DNA of 64,000 bases from Natrinema sp. DC36 (GTDB lineage: Archaea > Halobacteriota > Halobacteria > Halobacteriales > Natrialbaceae): NCBI RefSeq assembly GCF_020405225.1, contig NZ_CP084473.1, positions 248,001 through 312,000 of the forward strand. The letters run 5' to 3'. Position 1 is the first letter of the stretch, and every line of letters begins with the position of its first letter. The translations under genes were made by a program, and so were the position numbers. Under the pieces are notes generated by a model, which made no database searches, had not been told where the DNA came from, and saw only the letters and a program-made list of their open reading frames with translations. Positions 44,824 to 53,549 of the stretch are shown here, piece after piece.

Positions 44824-45283
44824 TAGTTCTTCACGTAGTTCGTCCGAACCGCTCAGTAATCGTCATGATTCGTCGTACAGCCGATCGAGTGATTCCCGAC
44901 AATTGCTCAGTTGGGTGAGGTCAACAGTGGTTTCGGCCACGGTATGGGCGGCTCTGATAGTCGTTCTTTCCGGGACAGCAGTTGCGCAGTCGGATGTCGG
45001 CAATGTGTACTGTGGTACTGGCGTTGAGACCGGTATCGGCATTGTCTTTGGTGCCGTTGCTGGTCTCGGCCTCCCTGCGACCGGCTTCTACATCGGTCGA
45101 GCCGGCCTTTCGTACATGCGCGCTGGCGGGAACCCTGAGAAGAAGAATCGAGCCAAGGAGAAACTCGTGATGTCGGGTATCGGATTTGGGATCCTCGTCC
45201 TCGCGCTGATCTCACCGGAACTCATCGACAAGGTCGGCAGTCAGATGGGATTCGGCTTCTCTGACTGTGTGAAACCGTTCTAA
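44816..45283 (+). CDS. Pilin-like (VirB2/TrbC-type) small membrane protein
   Basis: Protein of 155 residues with a Ser-rich leader and a hydrophobic signal segment ending GTAVAQSD, an AxA-type cleavage site. A mature part of about 95 residues follows, with two membrane segments (GIGIVFGAVAGLGLPATGFY and SGIGFGILVLALISPELI) joined by a basic loop (GNPEKKNRAKEKL). This is the layout of T4SS major pilins. One Cys lies near each mature end (VYCGTG and SDCVKPF). Start at ATG 44816 is more likely than 44798. First clear gene of the transfer operon. Pilin identity is an inference from topology and context. Confidence 0.65.
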   Translation: MSNSSSRSSSEPLSNRHDSSYSRSSDSRQLLSWVRSTVVSATVWAALIVVLSGTAVAQSDVGNVYCGTGVETGIGIVFGAVAGLGLPATGFYIGRAGLSYMRAGGNPEKKNRAKEKLVMSGIGFGILVLALISPELIDKVGSQMGFGFSDCVKPF

Positions 45284-45314
45284 TACAGCAAACAAACCGT
45301 TTCACCGAAATTCA

Positions 45315-47069
45315 ATGACCACATCACGTGTGATCGTCATTGCCGTCGCGTTCCTCGCCGTAAGCGGAGGCGTTGCGAGTCTGACTGCAGGTGTCGCTGC
45401 AGTTGACCCAAACTCGAGTACGGCTATTCCTGCTGACGGACCGGATTACGGTGTAAACGAAACGCGGTTCCCGCTGTTGTGGTCGGAAGACATCGATAGA
45501 GGGGACCGCTCAAGTGAGGAGTTCACGGATACCGTTTCTTCCGACGCGGAGTTTTCCGCTCGGCTCGCAGGGTCGACGGATGTTCCGTTCGAAGAGCCGG
45601 TTGAAGCCGTCGAAACCTGGAACAGTGGCGACGTCCAGGATTTCACCCCTGGGAATGAGAAGACATCAGTTCATCCTGAGGAAGCACAGCTCGAGGACGG
45701 ACTCTACGTCAGGGATGCGTACGCGAGCATCTTTGCAGTCCAGCCGTCGACGGTGTTGCATTCAGGAATCAACTCGACACAGTACATCGCTCCAGACGGA
45801 GAGGTCCTCGCGATAACCGATTACCGAGTGCATGTTCCAGATGACGATACCACTGGCTCGGTTCGCGATCAGTGGTCGATTGCTGAGACAGATATTGACA
45901 GTGTCGAACTACGGGCAGACGGTCGGGTACTCGACTCCGGTAACGATCATCGCTCTACTCTCGAGTACAGTGAGCTGTCAGGGACGCAGAACCTCTCCGT
46001 GGACGTTGCCATTTCCGTTCGCCTTCGCCATGAAATACGAACGTGCGATGATTACGACAGTGATGCAGAATCCTGTGATGGGGCGTGGGAGACTGAAACC
46101 GAGAATGTGAGCGAACGGGTAACAGCAACCGAATCCCGTCAGACGGTCGTTTCTCGGATCGACAATAGTGACGGGAAGCGCGTGACGTTCGAAAGCGACG
46201 AGAACCGCACTGGTGTCGTCGTACATCCGGGCACTACGTGGGCAGCAATCGATGTTGACAGTACCGCTCGTCTTCGGGGAAATTGGCGGTTCTACTCCGT
46301 GGGAGTAGACGGCTGGCATACGATGGTGTCCCGAACGGAAAGGGACACTACCCTGAAGAACTCATCCGTCCGCCCAGCGCAAATCCACGCCGTACCGACG
46401 CAGAAACGGCCAGATATGCCAAGCGAGGCGACGGATACTGCTGAGCCGCCGTTAGTTATCGAAGAAACTTGGGGAAGTGAACAAGACGGTCCCTCCCTTT
46501 CGAACGAGATCGATATTGCGACTGTCGATCGCTATGTGAACGCAACGTCAGTCGCTATCCAATCGGAGACGCTTCCAGCAGCGACCTTTGACGAGGTAAC
46601 CGTTCACGGCATCGTCCGTGGCCAGTCGAAGTCCATCTCGATCGATGACGATGGAACCGTTCGCGAAACGAACCTCGAGCTGACGGTCCTCGAGGCGAAC
46701 TCGTCAGGAGCCCTCGTTCAGGCAACTGTCACAGAGAAGGCAACCGGCGATCCGGTCACAACCGGCCGGGTCGAAGTTGGGAATCAGTCCGCTACCGTCA
46801 ACGCTAGTGGAATGACCGTTCTCGAACTCGAGAACCGGCCGTCTGTAGTCGTTGATGGGCAGTACGTTCCAACGGAGTGGTGGCGCGCGAATCAATTGTA
46901 CTCCGCAGCAGAGGACCGGGCGAAGATTCCACCGAAATATCCCGGTTTCCAGAAGATCATTCAGTTGATTCTCGTAACACTGCTCTGGTTTCTGCCGGTT
47001 GCTCTGGCCGTCTACGGTTTCGACTACCTGTCCGGAGGCACGTTCCTCGGACTTACAGATCAACAATGA
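45315..47069 (+). CDS. Secreted, membrane-anchored surface protein of the transfer operon
   Basis: Protein of 584 residues with an N-terminal signal segment (VIVIAVAFLAVSGGVASLTA). A long acidic, strand-rich extracellular part contains several NxS/T sequons. A C-terminal membrane anchor (IIQLILVTLLWFLPVALAVY) precedes a short tail. Residues about 440-510 (TVTEKATGDPVTTGRVEVGN) resemble an immunoglobulin-like or Big-type repeat. No enzyme motif is seen. It could act in mating-pair contact or cap the channel outside the cell. Its stop overlaps the next ATG (ATGA). Confidence 0.72.
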   Translation: MTTSRVIVIAVAFLAVSGGVASLTAGVAAVDPNSSTAIPADGPDYGVNETRFPLLWSEDIDRGDRSSEEFTDTVSSDAEFSARLAGSTDVPFEEPVEAVETWNSGDVQDFTPGNEKTSVHPEEAQLEDGLYVRDAYASIFAVQPSTVLHSGINSTQYIAPDGEVLAITDYRVHVPDDDTTGSVRDQWSIAETDIDSVELRADGRVLDSGNDHRSTLEYSELSGTQNLSVDVAISVRLRHEIRTCDDYDSDAESCDGAWETETENVSERVTATESRQTVVSRIDNSDGKRVTFESDENRTGVVVHPGTTWAAIDVDSTARLRGNWRFYSVGVDGWHTMVSRTERDTTLKNSSVRPAQIHAVPTQKRPDMPSEATDTAEPPLVIEETWGSEQDGPSLSNEIDIATVDRYVNATSVAIQSETLPAATFDEVTVHGIVRGQSKSISIDDDGTVRETNLELTVLEANSSGALVQATVTEKATGDPVTTGRVEVGNQSATVNASGMTVLELENRPSVVVDGQYVPTEWWRANQLYSAAEDRAKIPPKYPGFQKIIQLILVTLLWFLPVALAVYGFDYLSGGTFLGLTDQQ

Positions 47070-47923
47070 CAGAAAACTCCAATACGGACGGCAGTCGTAT
47101 CGCTCGCAGGTCAGTCCTTGCTACCCTCGGCGTTAGTACAGCCACTCTTGCTGGCTGTGCGTCAGGGTCAGACCCATCGAACAATAGTACAGATGGGAAC
47201 GGAATCAGTGCTGGAGACAGTGATGTCTTCACATCCGTCGAAATAGCGGAGGAGAGCCTCGAGATCGAAGTTTCCGATGATACGTCGGTTGAGTTCATCA
47301 ATCTCGTTGATCCGAGTGGAGAGCTGTACGATCAACAACGTCTCGAGAATGGCGAGACCGAGACATCGTTCGAAATTCTTGGCCAATATGAAGATGACTT
47401 CCCCATTGGAAAATACGAGCTAGTCGCCCTCGATGGAGACAATCAGGTCGATACAACGACACTCACGCTCGAGGCTAACTGTACGATCACAGATGTCCTG
47501 TGGGCGGCAGAGAATCCCGACATGGAGTGGGACAAGAATTCGTCCGAGTGGGAGACATATGCGGCAGTCGTTATTGAGAACACGGGGACGATACCGTCGT
47601 TACTCACTGAACTCGAGTGGGCAGGTGCTCCAGTTGCTCGACTGCAATCGAAGGAATCGCAGTCATACTTTCACGAGACACGCTTACCGCCGGGGGAGAC
47701 TACAGTTCAATCAAAACGTCCTGTCTACCGAACCGGAAACGCAGTTAGATCACTTGACTGTGGAGAACTCGGCACAGAACCGATGGCGGTGACGGCTGTC
47801 GTACAGGTAGGTGGAGATCCATCCTATACTCAGCAACTCCGCTATGATGGTGATCAGTCGTGTGAGCTTTCTATTGTAGAAGGCAGTCCAAATGAGTCAA
47901 TATCTAATGGGGGTGAGAATTGA
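47066..47923 (+). CDS. Tat-type lipoprotein of the transfer operon
   Basis: Protein of 285 residues with an N-terminal twin-arginine segment (SRIARRSVLATLGVSTATLA) ending in the lipobox LAGC, so it is probably exported folded and lipid-anchored. The mature part is acidic and strand-rich with two weak repeats (VEFINLVDPSGELYDQQRL, TYAAVVIENTGTIPSLLTEL), the latter like a FxLYD or CARDB-type domain. It sits between the surface protein and the VirB6-like gene and abuts both. It may replace VirB7/VirB9-type envelope components. Function is inferred from position. Confidence 0.75.
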   Translation: MTENSNTDGSRIARRSVLATLGVSTATLAGCASGSDPSNNSTDGNGISAGDSDVFTSVEIAEESLEIEVSDDTSVEFINLVDPSGELYDQQRLENGETETSFEILGQYEDDFPIGKYELVALDGDNQVDTTTLTLEANCTITDVLWAAENPDMEWDKNSSEWETYAAVVIENTGTIPSLLTELEWAGAPVARLQSKESQSYFHETRLPPGETTVQSKRPVYRTGNAVRSLDCGELGTEPMAVTAVVQVGGDPSYTQQLRYDGDQSCELSIVEGSPNESISNGGEN

Positions 47924-49132
47924 ATGGGATGGCTTCAAAACGAAGTTGAGAATGCAATCGAGAACGTCATCGAGGATTTTACCGATGCACTTCTCGGCCT
48001 TGTCAATGACATTTATGAAGCGATCTTAGGTCCAATCGTCGGAGTTCCGACCCCAAAATCGGATTCGGGGTATATGGTTGTTGGAACCCCGGACAATGCG
48101 CCATGGGAGAGTCTGTACCAAGACGTATACCTCTCATACATCATGCCGCTGGCGATCATGCTGTCGGTTATCGCCTTTGCGTTCGTTGGACTCCGGGCAG
48201 GTTCGATGAGTGAGTACCGACGAAAACAGCTCCTGCGACGACTTGGTCTCGTATTTATGGGGACTTTTGTTTGGTTTCCACTTGTATCGATTCCGTTGCA
48301 GTTCATCGACGCAGTAGGTATGACGATTGCCCCAATCGACGAGATGTCGGCAGGACTCGGTGGCCTCATCCAATCCTCGCTTGGAGGCATGTTCACCATT
48401 CTTGCGATGGTCGTCATATCGAACTTCTTCTTAGTTATTGCAGGATTTGTCGTCGCTCTCCGGTGGATCGCACTCTGCGTCTTGACGCCGATCATGCCGC
48501 TACTGGGCGTTCTCTGGTCGATGGAAGTCTGGCCATTTAGTCCCGCGGCAAACATGGCACGTCAGGCTTCAGGGATCTATCCAGGCTTAGTGCTCGCTGG
48601 GATTCCGCCAGCCATCCTCTTCCGAATCGGCTGGGAGGTCGGTGGTCTCGAAACCTCTGTTGATGGACTTTTTTCGTTGTTCATCGGGTTGACGCTGATT
48701 CCTGCGGCGATTATCACGATGATCATGACGGTGTACTGGAGCAGCCCAGCAATACGGACCGTCGCACAGAAGGGCGTCTCGGCAACGAATCCTGCAGCAG
48801 CCGCATCTGGGGCTGCAAAGGCAAAACGCACCTCCGGAAAGGCTGTCCGGGGTGCCCGAAACGTCCATCGGGGATACGCGAACAATCAGGTTGGCGCAGT
48901 AACGAAGAGTGGCCAGACGACGCTTGGAGGTGGCAACTCGAAAGCCTATCAGCTCGGCGCATCGGCTCGGTCAACGAAGGCTCACGCTGGTCGGTACAAC
49001 AATCTGCGGAAGTCGAAGACGGGCCGTATGCGAGACAAAGTCGCCGATGACGCTCGTAAGGCCACACAGAAGACATCGACTCGAGCAAAGCGCGGGCTCA
49101 AGAACACGAAACAGAAGGTCTCGCGGTGGTGA
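47924..49132 (+). CDS. VirB6/TrbL-like polytopic channel protein
   Basis: Membrane protein of 402 residues. After an amphipathic start, about six hydrophobic segments run from residue 65 to 280: YIMPLAIMLSVIAFAFVGLR, LGLVFMGTFVWFPLVSIP, FTILAMVVISNFFLVIAGF, WIALCVLTPIMPLLGVLWS and LFIGLTLIPAAIITMIMTV among them. A long basic, Ala/Lys/Ser-rich cytoplasmic tail (280-402) follows. The topology and tail match VirB6/TrbL inner-membrane components. It follows the lipoprotein gene without a gap and precedes virB4 by 6 bases. The basic tail is unusual for a haloarchaeal protein and may touch DNA. Confidence 0.75.
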   Translation: MGWLQNEVENAIENVIEDFTDALLGLVNDIYEAILGPIVGVPTPKSDSGYMVVGTPDNAPWESLYQDVYLSYIMPLAIMLSVIAFAFVGLRAGSMSEYRRKQLLRRLGLVFMGTFVWFPLVSIPLQFIDAVGMTIAPIDEMSAGLGGLIQSSLGGMFTILAMVVISNFFLVIAGFVVALRWIALCVLTPIMPLLGVLWSMEVWPFSPAANMARQASGIYPGLVLAGIPPAILFRIGWEVGGLETSVDGLFSLFIGLTLIPAAIITMIMTVYWSSPAIRTVAQKGVSATNPAAAASGAAKAKRTSGKAVRGARNVHRGYANNQVGAVTKSGQTTLGGGNSKAYQLGASARSTKAHAGRYNNLRKSKTGRMRDKVADDARKATQKTSTRAKRGLKNTKQKVSRW

Positions 49133-49138
49133 TTTTGG

Positions 49139-52100
49139 ATGAGTACGAATACAGCTGATAGCGAGTATAGTACGAGAAAGATCCATCAGTCATTGGGCGG
49201 TACTACGGCGTTCTTCCGAGGGTACACGATCGGCGAACTCATGCTGTTTCTCGCGGTGGCGTTCGTCACTGTCGTTGCAGCGACGTTCGTCCCTGCTGCA
49301 CTGACGATCCCGGTACTGGGCTTCGGAATTATGCTCACGATCCTCCTATTCTTGCTCCATAAGGTGAAGCCCAGATACCTATGGCTCACCGAGTGGCTCG
49401 CTGCCCGGTTCGGCTGGGCGCTCAAGAACAAGGAGTATACCCACGGTGGTGAGGACAACAGCGAGGTTCGGTATCTGACTCGCTTACAACGGGTATATCC
49501 CCACGCTGTCGAGCGAACGGATGGTGCACTCGTCGGAGCGATGAAAGTCGAGCCAGCGAACATGGCCCTCGAGGACGACGATGCATGGGCGAAGGCTGTC
49601 CAGTCGCTTTCTGAGTTCGTTAACTCGACTGTGGACTTCCCGGTGAAGATCTATATCACCAGCCGAGAGGTCGACGATGACGATGTTATCCGTTCACACC
49701 AGGAACGACTCGGTGACGCTGATGTTCGGTCACGACCGGTCTTGAAGCGGCTTCTCGAGGAATACGTCACCGCGAACACGACCGAAAGCGGAGATATCGA
49801 TTCAGAGACGACAACGATTCGCGAGTACTACCTCATCACTGCAGTGAACGATGATGATGTCGAACAATTCGACAAGACGGGTGATAGCGTCCTCGCCTAT
49901 CTCGCAGAGATGCCCATGGTAGGTCGATTCTTCGACCGGTTCCAGACCGATGATCTGACTGACCCCGAGCGTGAGCGGCTCAAAGAAGAGCAACTCGAGG
50001 CACGACTCACACAGCTCCGACGCAGCGGCTCGTCGCTCTACCGGTGTTCAATTAGTCCGGTCGACGCATACGACCTCGCTCGGATCACGAAGGAGTACTG
50101 GTCGTGTCAGCCCGAGGAGTACGCTGATATCACGGATTCACTCGGCACGTTCCCGGTCGTCTCCCACGGGATTAGCGATGGTGTTCCAGCAACGCCCGAC
50201 CCTGATGATGTCCTCGATGCAATGGACGAACCGACCAGTACGCCGGAATCGGCCTCGGACGATCGTACTGAAGATACTATCGACGAGGATCTCTCGAGTT
50301 CCTCCGGCGATCGATTGCCAGATACGTCGACGATGCACCAGTCGGTTCTCGCCCCGGCGACGGTCGATTGGGAGACGACCTACGCCGTGATCAACGACGA
50401 GGCGTACGTCCGTACATTCTGGGTCGAACAGTTCCCTGAGGAACCGTCGGATGGCCTCCTCGAGCGTCTGTTGCTCGAGACCGACCTTCAGACGGATATC
50501 AGCATCCACCTCGACCCGTTCGACAGCCAGTCGGCCCAAGACATGATGGCGGACTGGATCTCGGATTTGAAGATCAATCAGCACGACTCGAACAGCCTCC
50601 AATCCGAAGATCTTCAGGACGATATCGATCAGGCGAAATACATGCGGTCGCTTGTTCGCGCGAACAAAGCGTCGTTTTACCGCGGTGGCGTGTTCATTCG
50701 CCTCGCTGCTGACAGCGAGCAAGCGCTCGACAATCAGACGACTCGCTTGCGGTCGATCGTCAAGGATGCCCCGGCGAACTGTACGCTCAAGGTTGCGAGC
50801 CGGTGGCAGGAACGTGGCCTCGCAACAGTGTCACCGCTCGGGACGAACGAACTCGGTCGCGATCGGATGTCCACACTGACGAATCAGGCGATCGGCGCGA
50901 TGTTCCCGTTCTCGTCGAACTACCAGATGATGGACGGCGGCATCGAGTATGGCTATCACGGTCACAACGGCTCCCCCATCCGAATCAACCCGTGGGAACT
51001 CGAGACTGGGCATAGCGAACTCGTTGTCGGAATGCCGGGTGCTGGGAAGACGTTCGGCGACATCATGCGCCACCTTCGGATGATGAAGCGGCACAACGAC
51101 ACGATGCTCGTCCTCGTCGATCCAGTCGGCGGCTTCCGTGGTATCGCGGACGCTTTGAACGCGAAAACGATTACCGTCGGCGGCGACACGAAGCTGAACC
51201 CGCTCGAGATCCGAGAGACGCCACAGCACGTCCTCGAGTCCAACGGTGGCATCTCTCCACTCTCAGCGAAGAAAGACGAGGTCTACGCCATTCTCGAGAA
51301 CTTCCTCGACGCTCGTGATATCGAACTCGGAGCCGAGACTGGTGTCCTCTCGTATGTCATTGACGAGGCCTACCGACTAGCGGGGATCGTCGAGGATGAT
51401 GTCTCGACGCATACCTCGAAGAACTCACCGACGATGCAGGACGTCCATCAGATTCTCTGTGATATCGCCGAGAATCCAGATGAGCACAATATTGCGGCAT
51501 CCGAATCCGCTCGCGAGCGTGCCGCACAATATGCAGACGAACTCGCAATCGCGTTTCAGCCCTTCCGAGAGGGCGGTGCCTACGAAAATCTCTCACACCG
51601 CTCGGAGATCAATATCCTCGAGGGCGACAACAAGGTCATCTACATCGATCTCGGTCAGATCGAGGGCAGCGCATCAGGAATCGACCGCCAGACGTTCCTG
51701 ATGCAACTCCTGCTCTCGACGATCTATCAACAGGCGAAGAACACCCAACGGAACGTCGAAATCGCGATCGACGAAGCGCACTACCTCTTCGAGGACCAGG
51801 CGAACCTGGACTTTCTCGAGACGGCGTTCCGGCACCAGCGCCATGCTGGCCTTCGAATGGTTCTCCTCTCTCAGACAGCCCAAGAGTTCTACGAAACCGA
51901 GCAGGCCGAGAAAATTATCGGGATGTGTCCAATCAAGGTCTTTCACAAACTGCCCGATTTGGACGACGAGACAGCCGACAAAATCGGCCTCACAGAGGAA
52001 CAACGTCGGTACGTTCGACGGGCTGATGCAGGCAAGGAAGACCTCGGCTACAGTCAATCGCTTGTTCGCGTCGAAGAACACGGAACGTATCCGCTGCACG

Positions 52101-52429
52101 TCGTCGCCGACGACTTCGAGAAGCGCGTCATCAACTACGAACCCGACGACCGGGAATTCATCCAACAGGCGATTAGCGACCAGCCTGAAGAACTCGTTGA
52201 CTTCGAACGGTTCGTGGAAAATGAGGCGCGGATGAACGCACTCACCAGTCGCTATGGACTCTGTGAGGCAGAGGCGACTCGAATTCTCGATAATGGCTTC
52301 ACTGAAGACGAGATCATCGAGGCGATAGTCGCGACCGCGCGACAGAGCGACACGGCGGAGACATCTGCTCTCGCCGATAGCGGTGACGATGCAATACGGT
52401 TCGACGAGGAGGTGAATGACGATGTTTAG
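49139..52429 (+). CDS. virB4: VirB4-family T4SS ATPase with fused N-terminal membrane (VirB3/PrgI-like) domain
   Basis: Large ATPase of 1096 residues. Residues 25-80 (FFRGYTIGELMLFLAVAFVT and a second hydrophobic segment) resemble PrgI/VirB3, here joined to the ATPase. The VirB4 N-domain follows (LTRLQRVYPHAVERTDGALV), with an acidic linker at 345-400. Walker A is VGMPGAGKTFGDIM near 630. Walker B is VEIAIDEAHYLF near 872, followed by RHQRHAGLRMVLLSQTAQEF. It powers pilus assembly and substrate transfer at the membrane. It overlaps the next gene by 14 bases. Confidence 0.92.
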   Translation: MSTNTADSEYSTRKIHQSLGGTTAFFRGYTIGELMLFLAVAFVTVVAATFVPAALTIPVLGFGIMLTILLFLLHKVKPRYLWLTEWLAARFGWALKNKEYTHGGEDNSEVRYLTRLQRVYPHAVERTDGALVGAMKVEPANMALEDDDAWAKAVQSLSEFVNSTVDFPVKIYITSREVDDDDVIRSHQERLGDADVRSRPVLKRLLEEYVTANTTESGDIDSETTTIREYYLITAVNDDDVEQFDKTGDSVLAYLAEMPMVGRFFDRFQTDDLTDPERERLKEEQLEARLTQLRRSGSSLYRCSISPVDAYDLARITKEYWSCQPEEYADITDSLGTFPVVSHGISDGVPATPDPDDVLDAMDEPTSTPESASDDRTEDTIDEDLSSSSGDRLPDTSTMHQSVLAPATVDWETTYAVINDEAYVRTFWVEQFPEEPSDGLLERLLLETDLQTDISIHLDPFDSQSAQDMMADWISDLKINQHDSNSLQSEDLQDDIDQAKYMRSLVRANKASFYRGGVFIRLAADSEQALDNQTTRLRSIVKDAPANCTLKVASRWQERGLATVSPLGTNELGRDRMSTLTNQAIGAMFPFSSNYQMMDGGIEYGYHGHNGSPIRINPWELETGHSELVVGMPGAGKTFGDIMRHLRMMKRHNDTMLVLVDPVGGFRGIADALNAKTITVGGDTKLNPLEIRETPQHVLESNGGISPLSAKKDEVYAILENFLDARDIELGAETGVLSYVIDEAYRLAGIVEDDVSTHTSKNSPTMQDVHQILCDIAENPDEHNIAASESARERAAQYADELAIAFQPFREGGAYENLSHRSEINILEGDNKVIYIDLGQIEGSASGIDRQTFLMQLLLSTIYQQAKNTQRNVEIAIDEAHYLFEDQANLDFLETAFRHQRHAGLRMVLLSQTAQEFYETEQAEKIIGMCPIKVFHKLPDLDDETADKIGLTEEQRRYVRRADAGKEDLGYSQSLVRVEEHGTYPLHVVADDFEKRVINYEPDDREFIQQAISDQPEELVDFERFVENEARMNALTSRYGLCEAEATRILDNGFTEDEIIEAIVATARQSDTAETSALADSGDDAIRFDEEVNDDV

Positions 52430-53549
52430 CTGGCTTTTCAGCGGCGGTGCACAGTACGACGCAACACAGATAGAGTTCGAAGAGCCGTTCGTCCAGCACC
52501 CGGAGAGTGCGCCCGGTATTCTGCTCAGAATCCGACCCTTCAAAGAGAATCAAGGAGTCGTCGACGGCGCTGGACTGCTCCAGTCGGTCCACGACGTGAC
52601 GACGAACTTCCGGGGGAAGAACATGAGCAACCATCACACCTTCGAGGTCTGGTTCGACGAGGGGAAGATCAAGTTCTACATGCACGCTGCAACCGAGGCA
52701 GCCGCCGACAAGTTCCGCCGCCGCGTCGGGAATAACTACGCTAACAGCGAGGTCTTTCCCGTCGAGGGTGGCCACGCGTTCCCCGTCATCGAGCCCCACG
52801 AGTACGTCGCTGGCGCATGGCTGGAGATGGAGAAGATTCCTTATTACCCGATTCGCCACCACAATAGTGAGGGATTCGAGACGGACCCATACGGCGAGAT
52901 CACGAGCGAGATGCTCTCACTCGACGAGAGTAAGGTTGTTACGCAGGTCGTCTTTCGACCGGCGAAGCAGTCCTGGACGGACGGCGACCAGTTCAAGCAC
53001 AACAGCGTTGATGACCTGGCCCACGCGCTCCGCCAGGGAACGTCGGTCGGATGGTTGAATCCTCGGACGCGACCAGCGAGCGAGAAGGACAAGCAGGCGG
53101 CGAGAACCATCGAACAGCAGCGCGGCGAACAGGCGTTCCACGTCAATATCCGTATAGTCGCAATCTCAGCGGACAAAGACGAAGCTGAGGCCCGTGCGCG
53201 CGGCGTCGCAGGGATGTTCAGAAAGTACTACAACGCGATTACTGAGCAGGGTCTCGACGATATGCCAGTGTACCATCGGAAGCAGGGCAAGCGTGCAAGT
53301 CAACTCCGCCAACACGTCACTCGGATGGCCGACCGCGAGTGGACCGACCGGCGCATGATCATGACCGTCGACGAACTCGCCGGCGTCGCACATATCCCGA
53401 ACAACGAGATCGAGACGCCGAACATCGACTGGCGATACACGCAACGGGGTGACCGCGTCCCCGCCGATGCCGTTCAGTATGAGCGACACACGACCAGTGA
53501 CGGTCCCCAGAAGCGCCAGGCTGGACAGGGAGGGCAGGATGGTGTTTGA
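52416..53549 (+). CDS. Conserved protein between virB4 and virD4
   Basis: Soluble protein of 377 residues without a recognised domain name. It has PGILLRIRPFKENQ, then alternating strands and helices (EGKIKFYMHAATEAAADKFR), a middle part (SKVVTQVVFRPAKQSW), and HVNIRIVAISADKDEAEARA, the last reminiscent of the N-terminal domain of HerA/VirB4-type proteins. The start at 52416 (MTM) or 52422 overlaps virB4; the end overlaps virD4 by 11 bases. This double overlap suggests it binds one of the two ATPases, perhaps as a split-off N-terminal domain of the coupling protein. Confidence 0.75.
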   Translation: MTMFSWLFSGGAQYDATQIEFEEPFVQHPESAPGILLRIRPFKENQGVVDGAGLLQSVHDVTTNFRGKNMSNHHTFEVWFDEGKIKFYMHAATEAAADKFRRRVGNNYANSEVFPVEGGHAFPVIEPHEYVAGAWLEMEKIPYYPIRHHNSEGFETDPYGEITSEMLSLDESKVVTQVVFRPAKQSWTDGDQFKHNSVDDLAHALRQGTSVGWLNPRTRPASEKDKQAARTIEQQRGEQAFHVNIRIVAISADKDEAEARARGVAGMFRKYYNAITEQGLDDMPVYHRKQGKRASQLRQHVTRMADREWTDRRMIMTVDELAGVAHIPNNEIETPNIDWRYTQRGDRVPADAVQYERHTTSDGPQKRQAGQGGQDGV

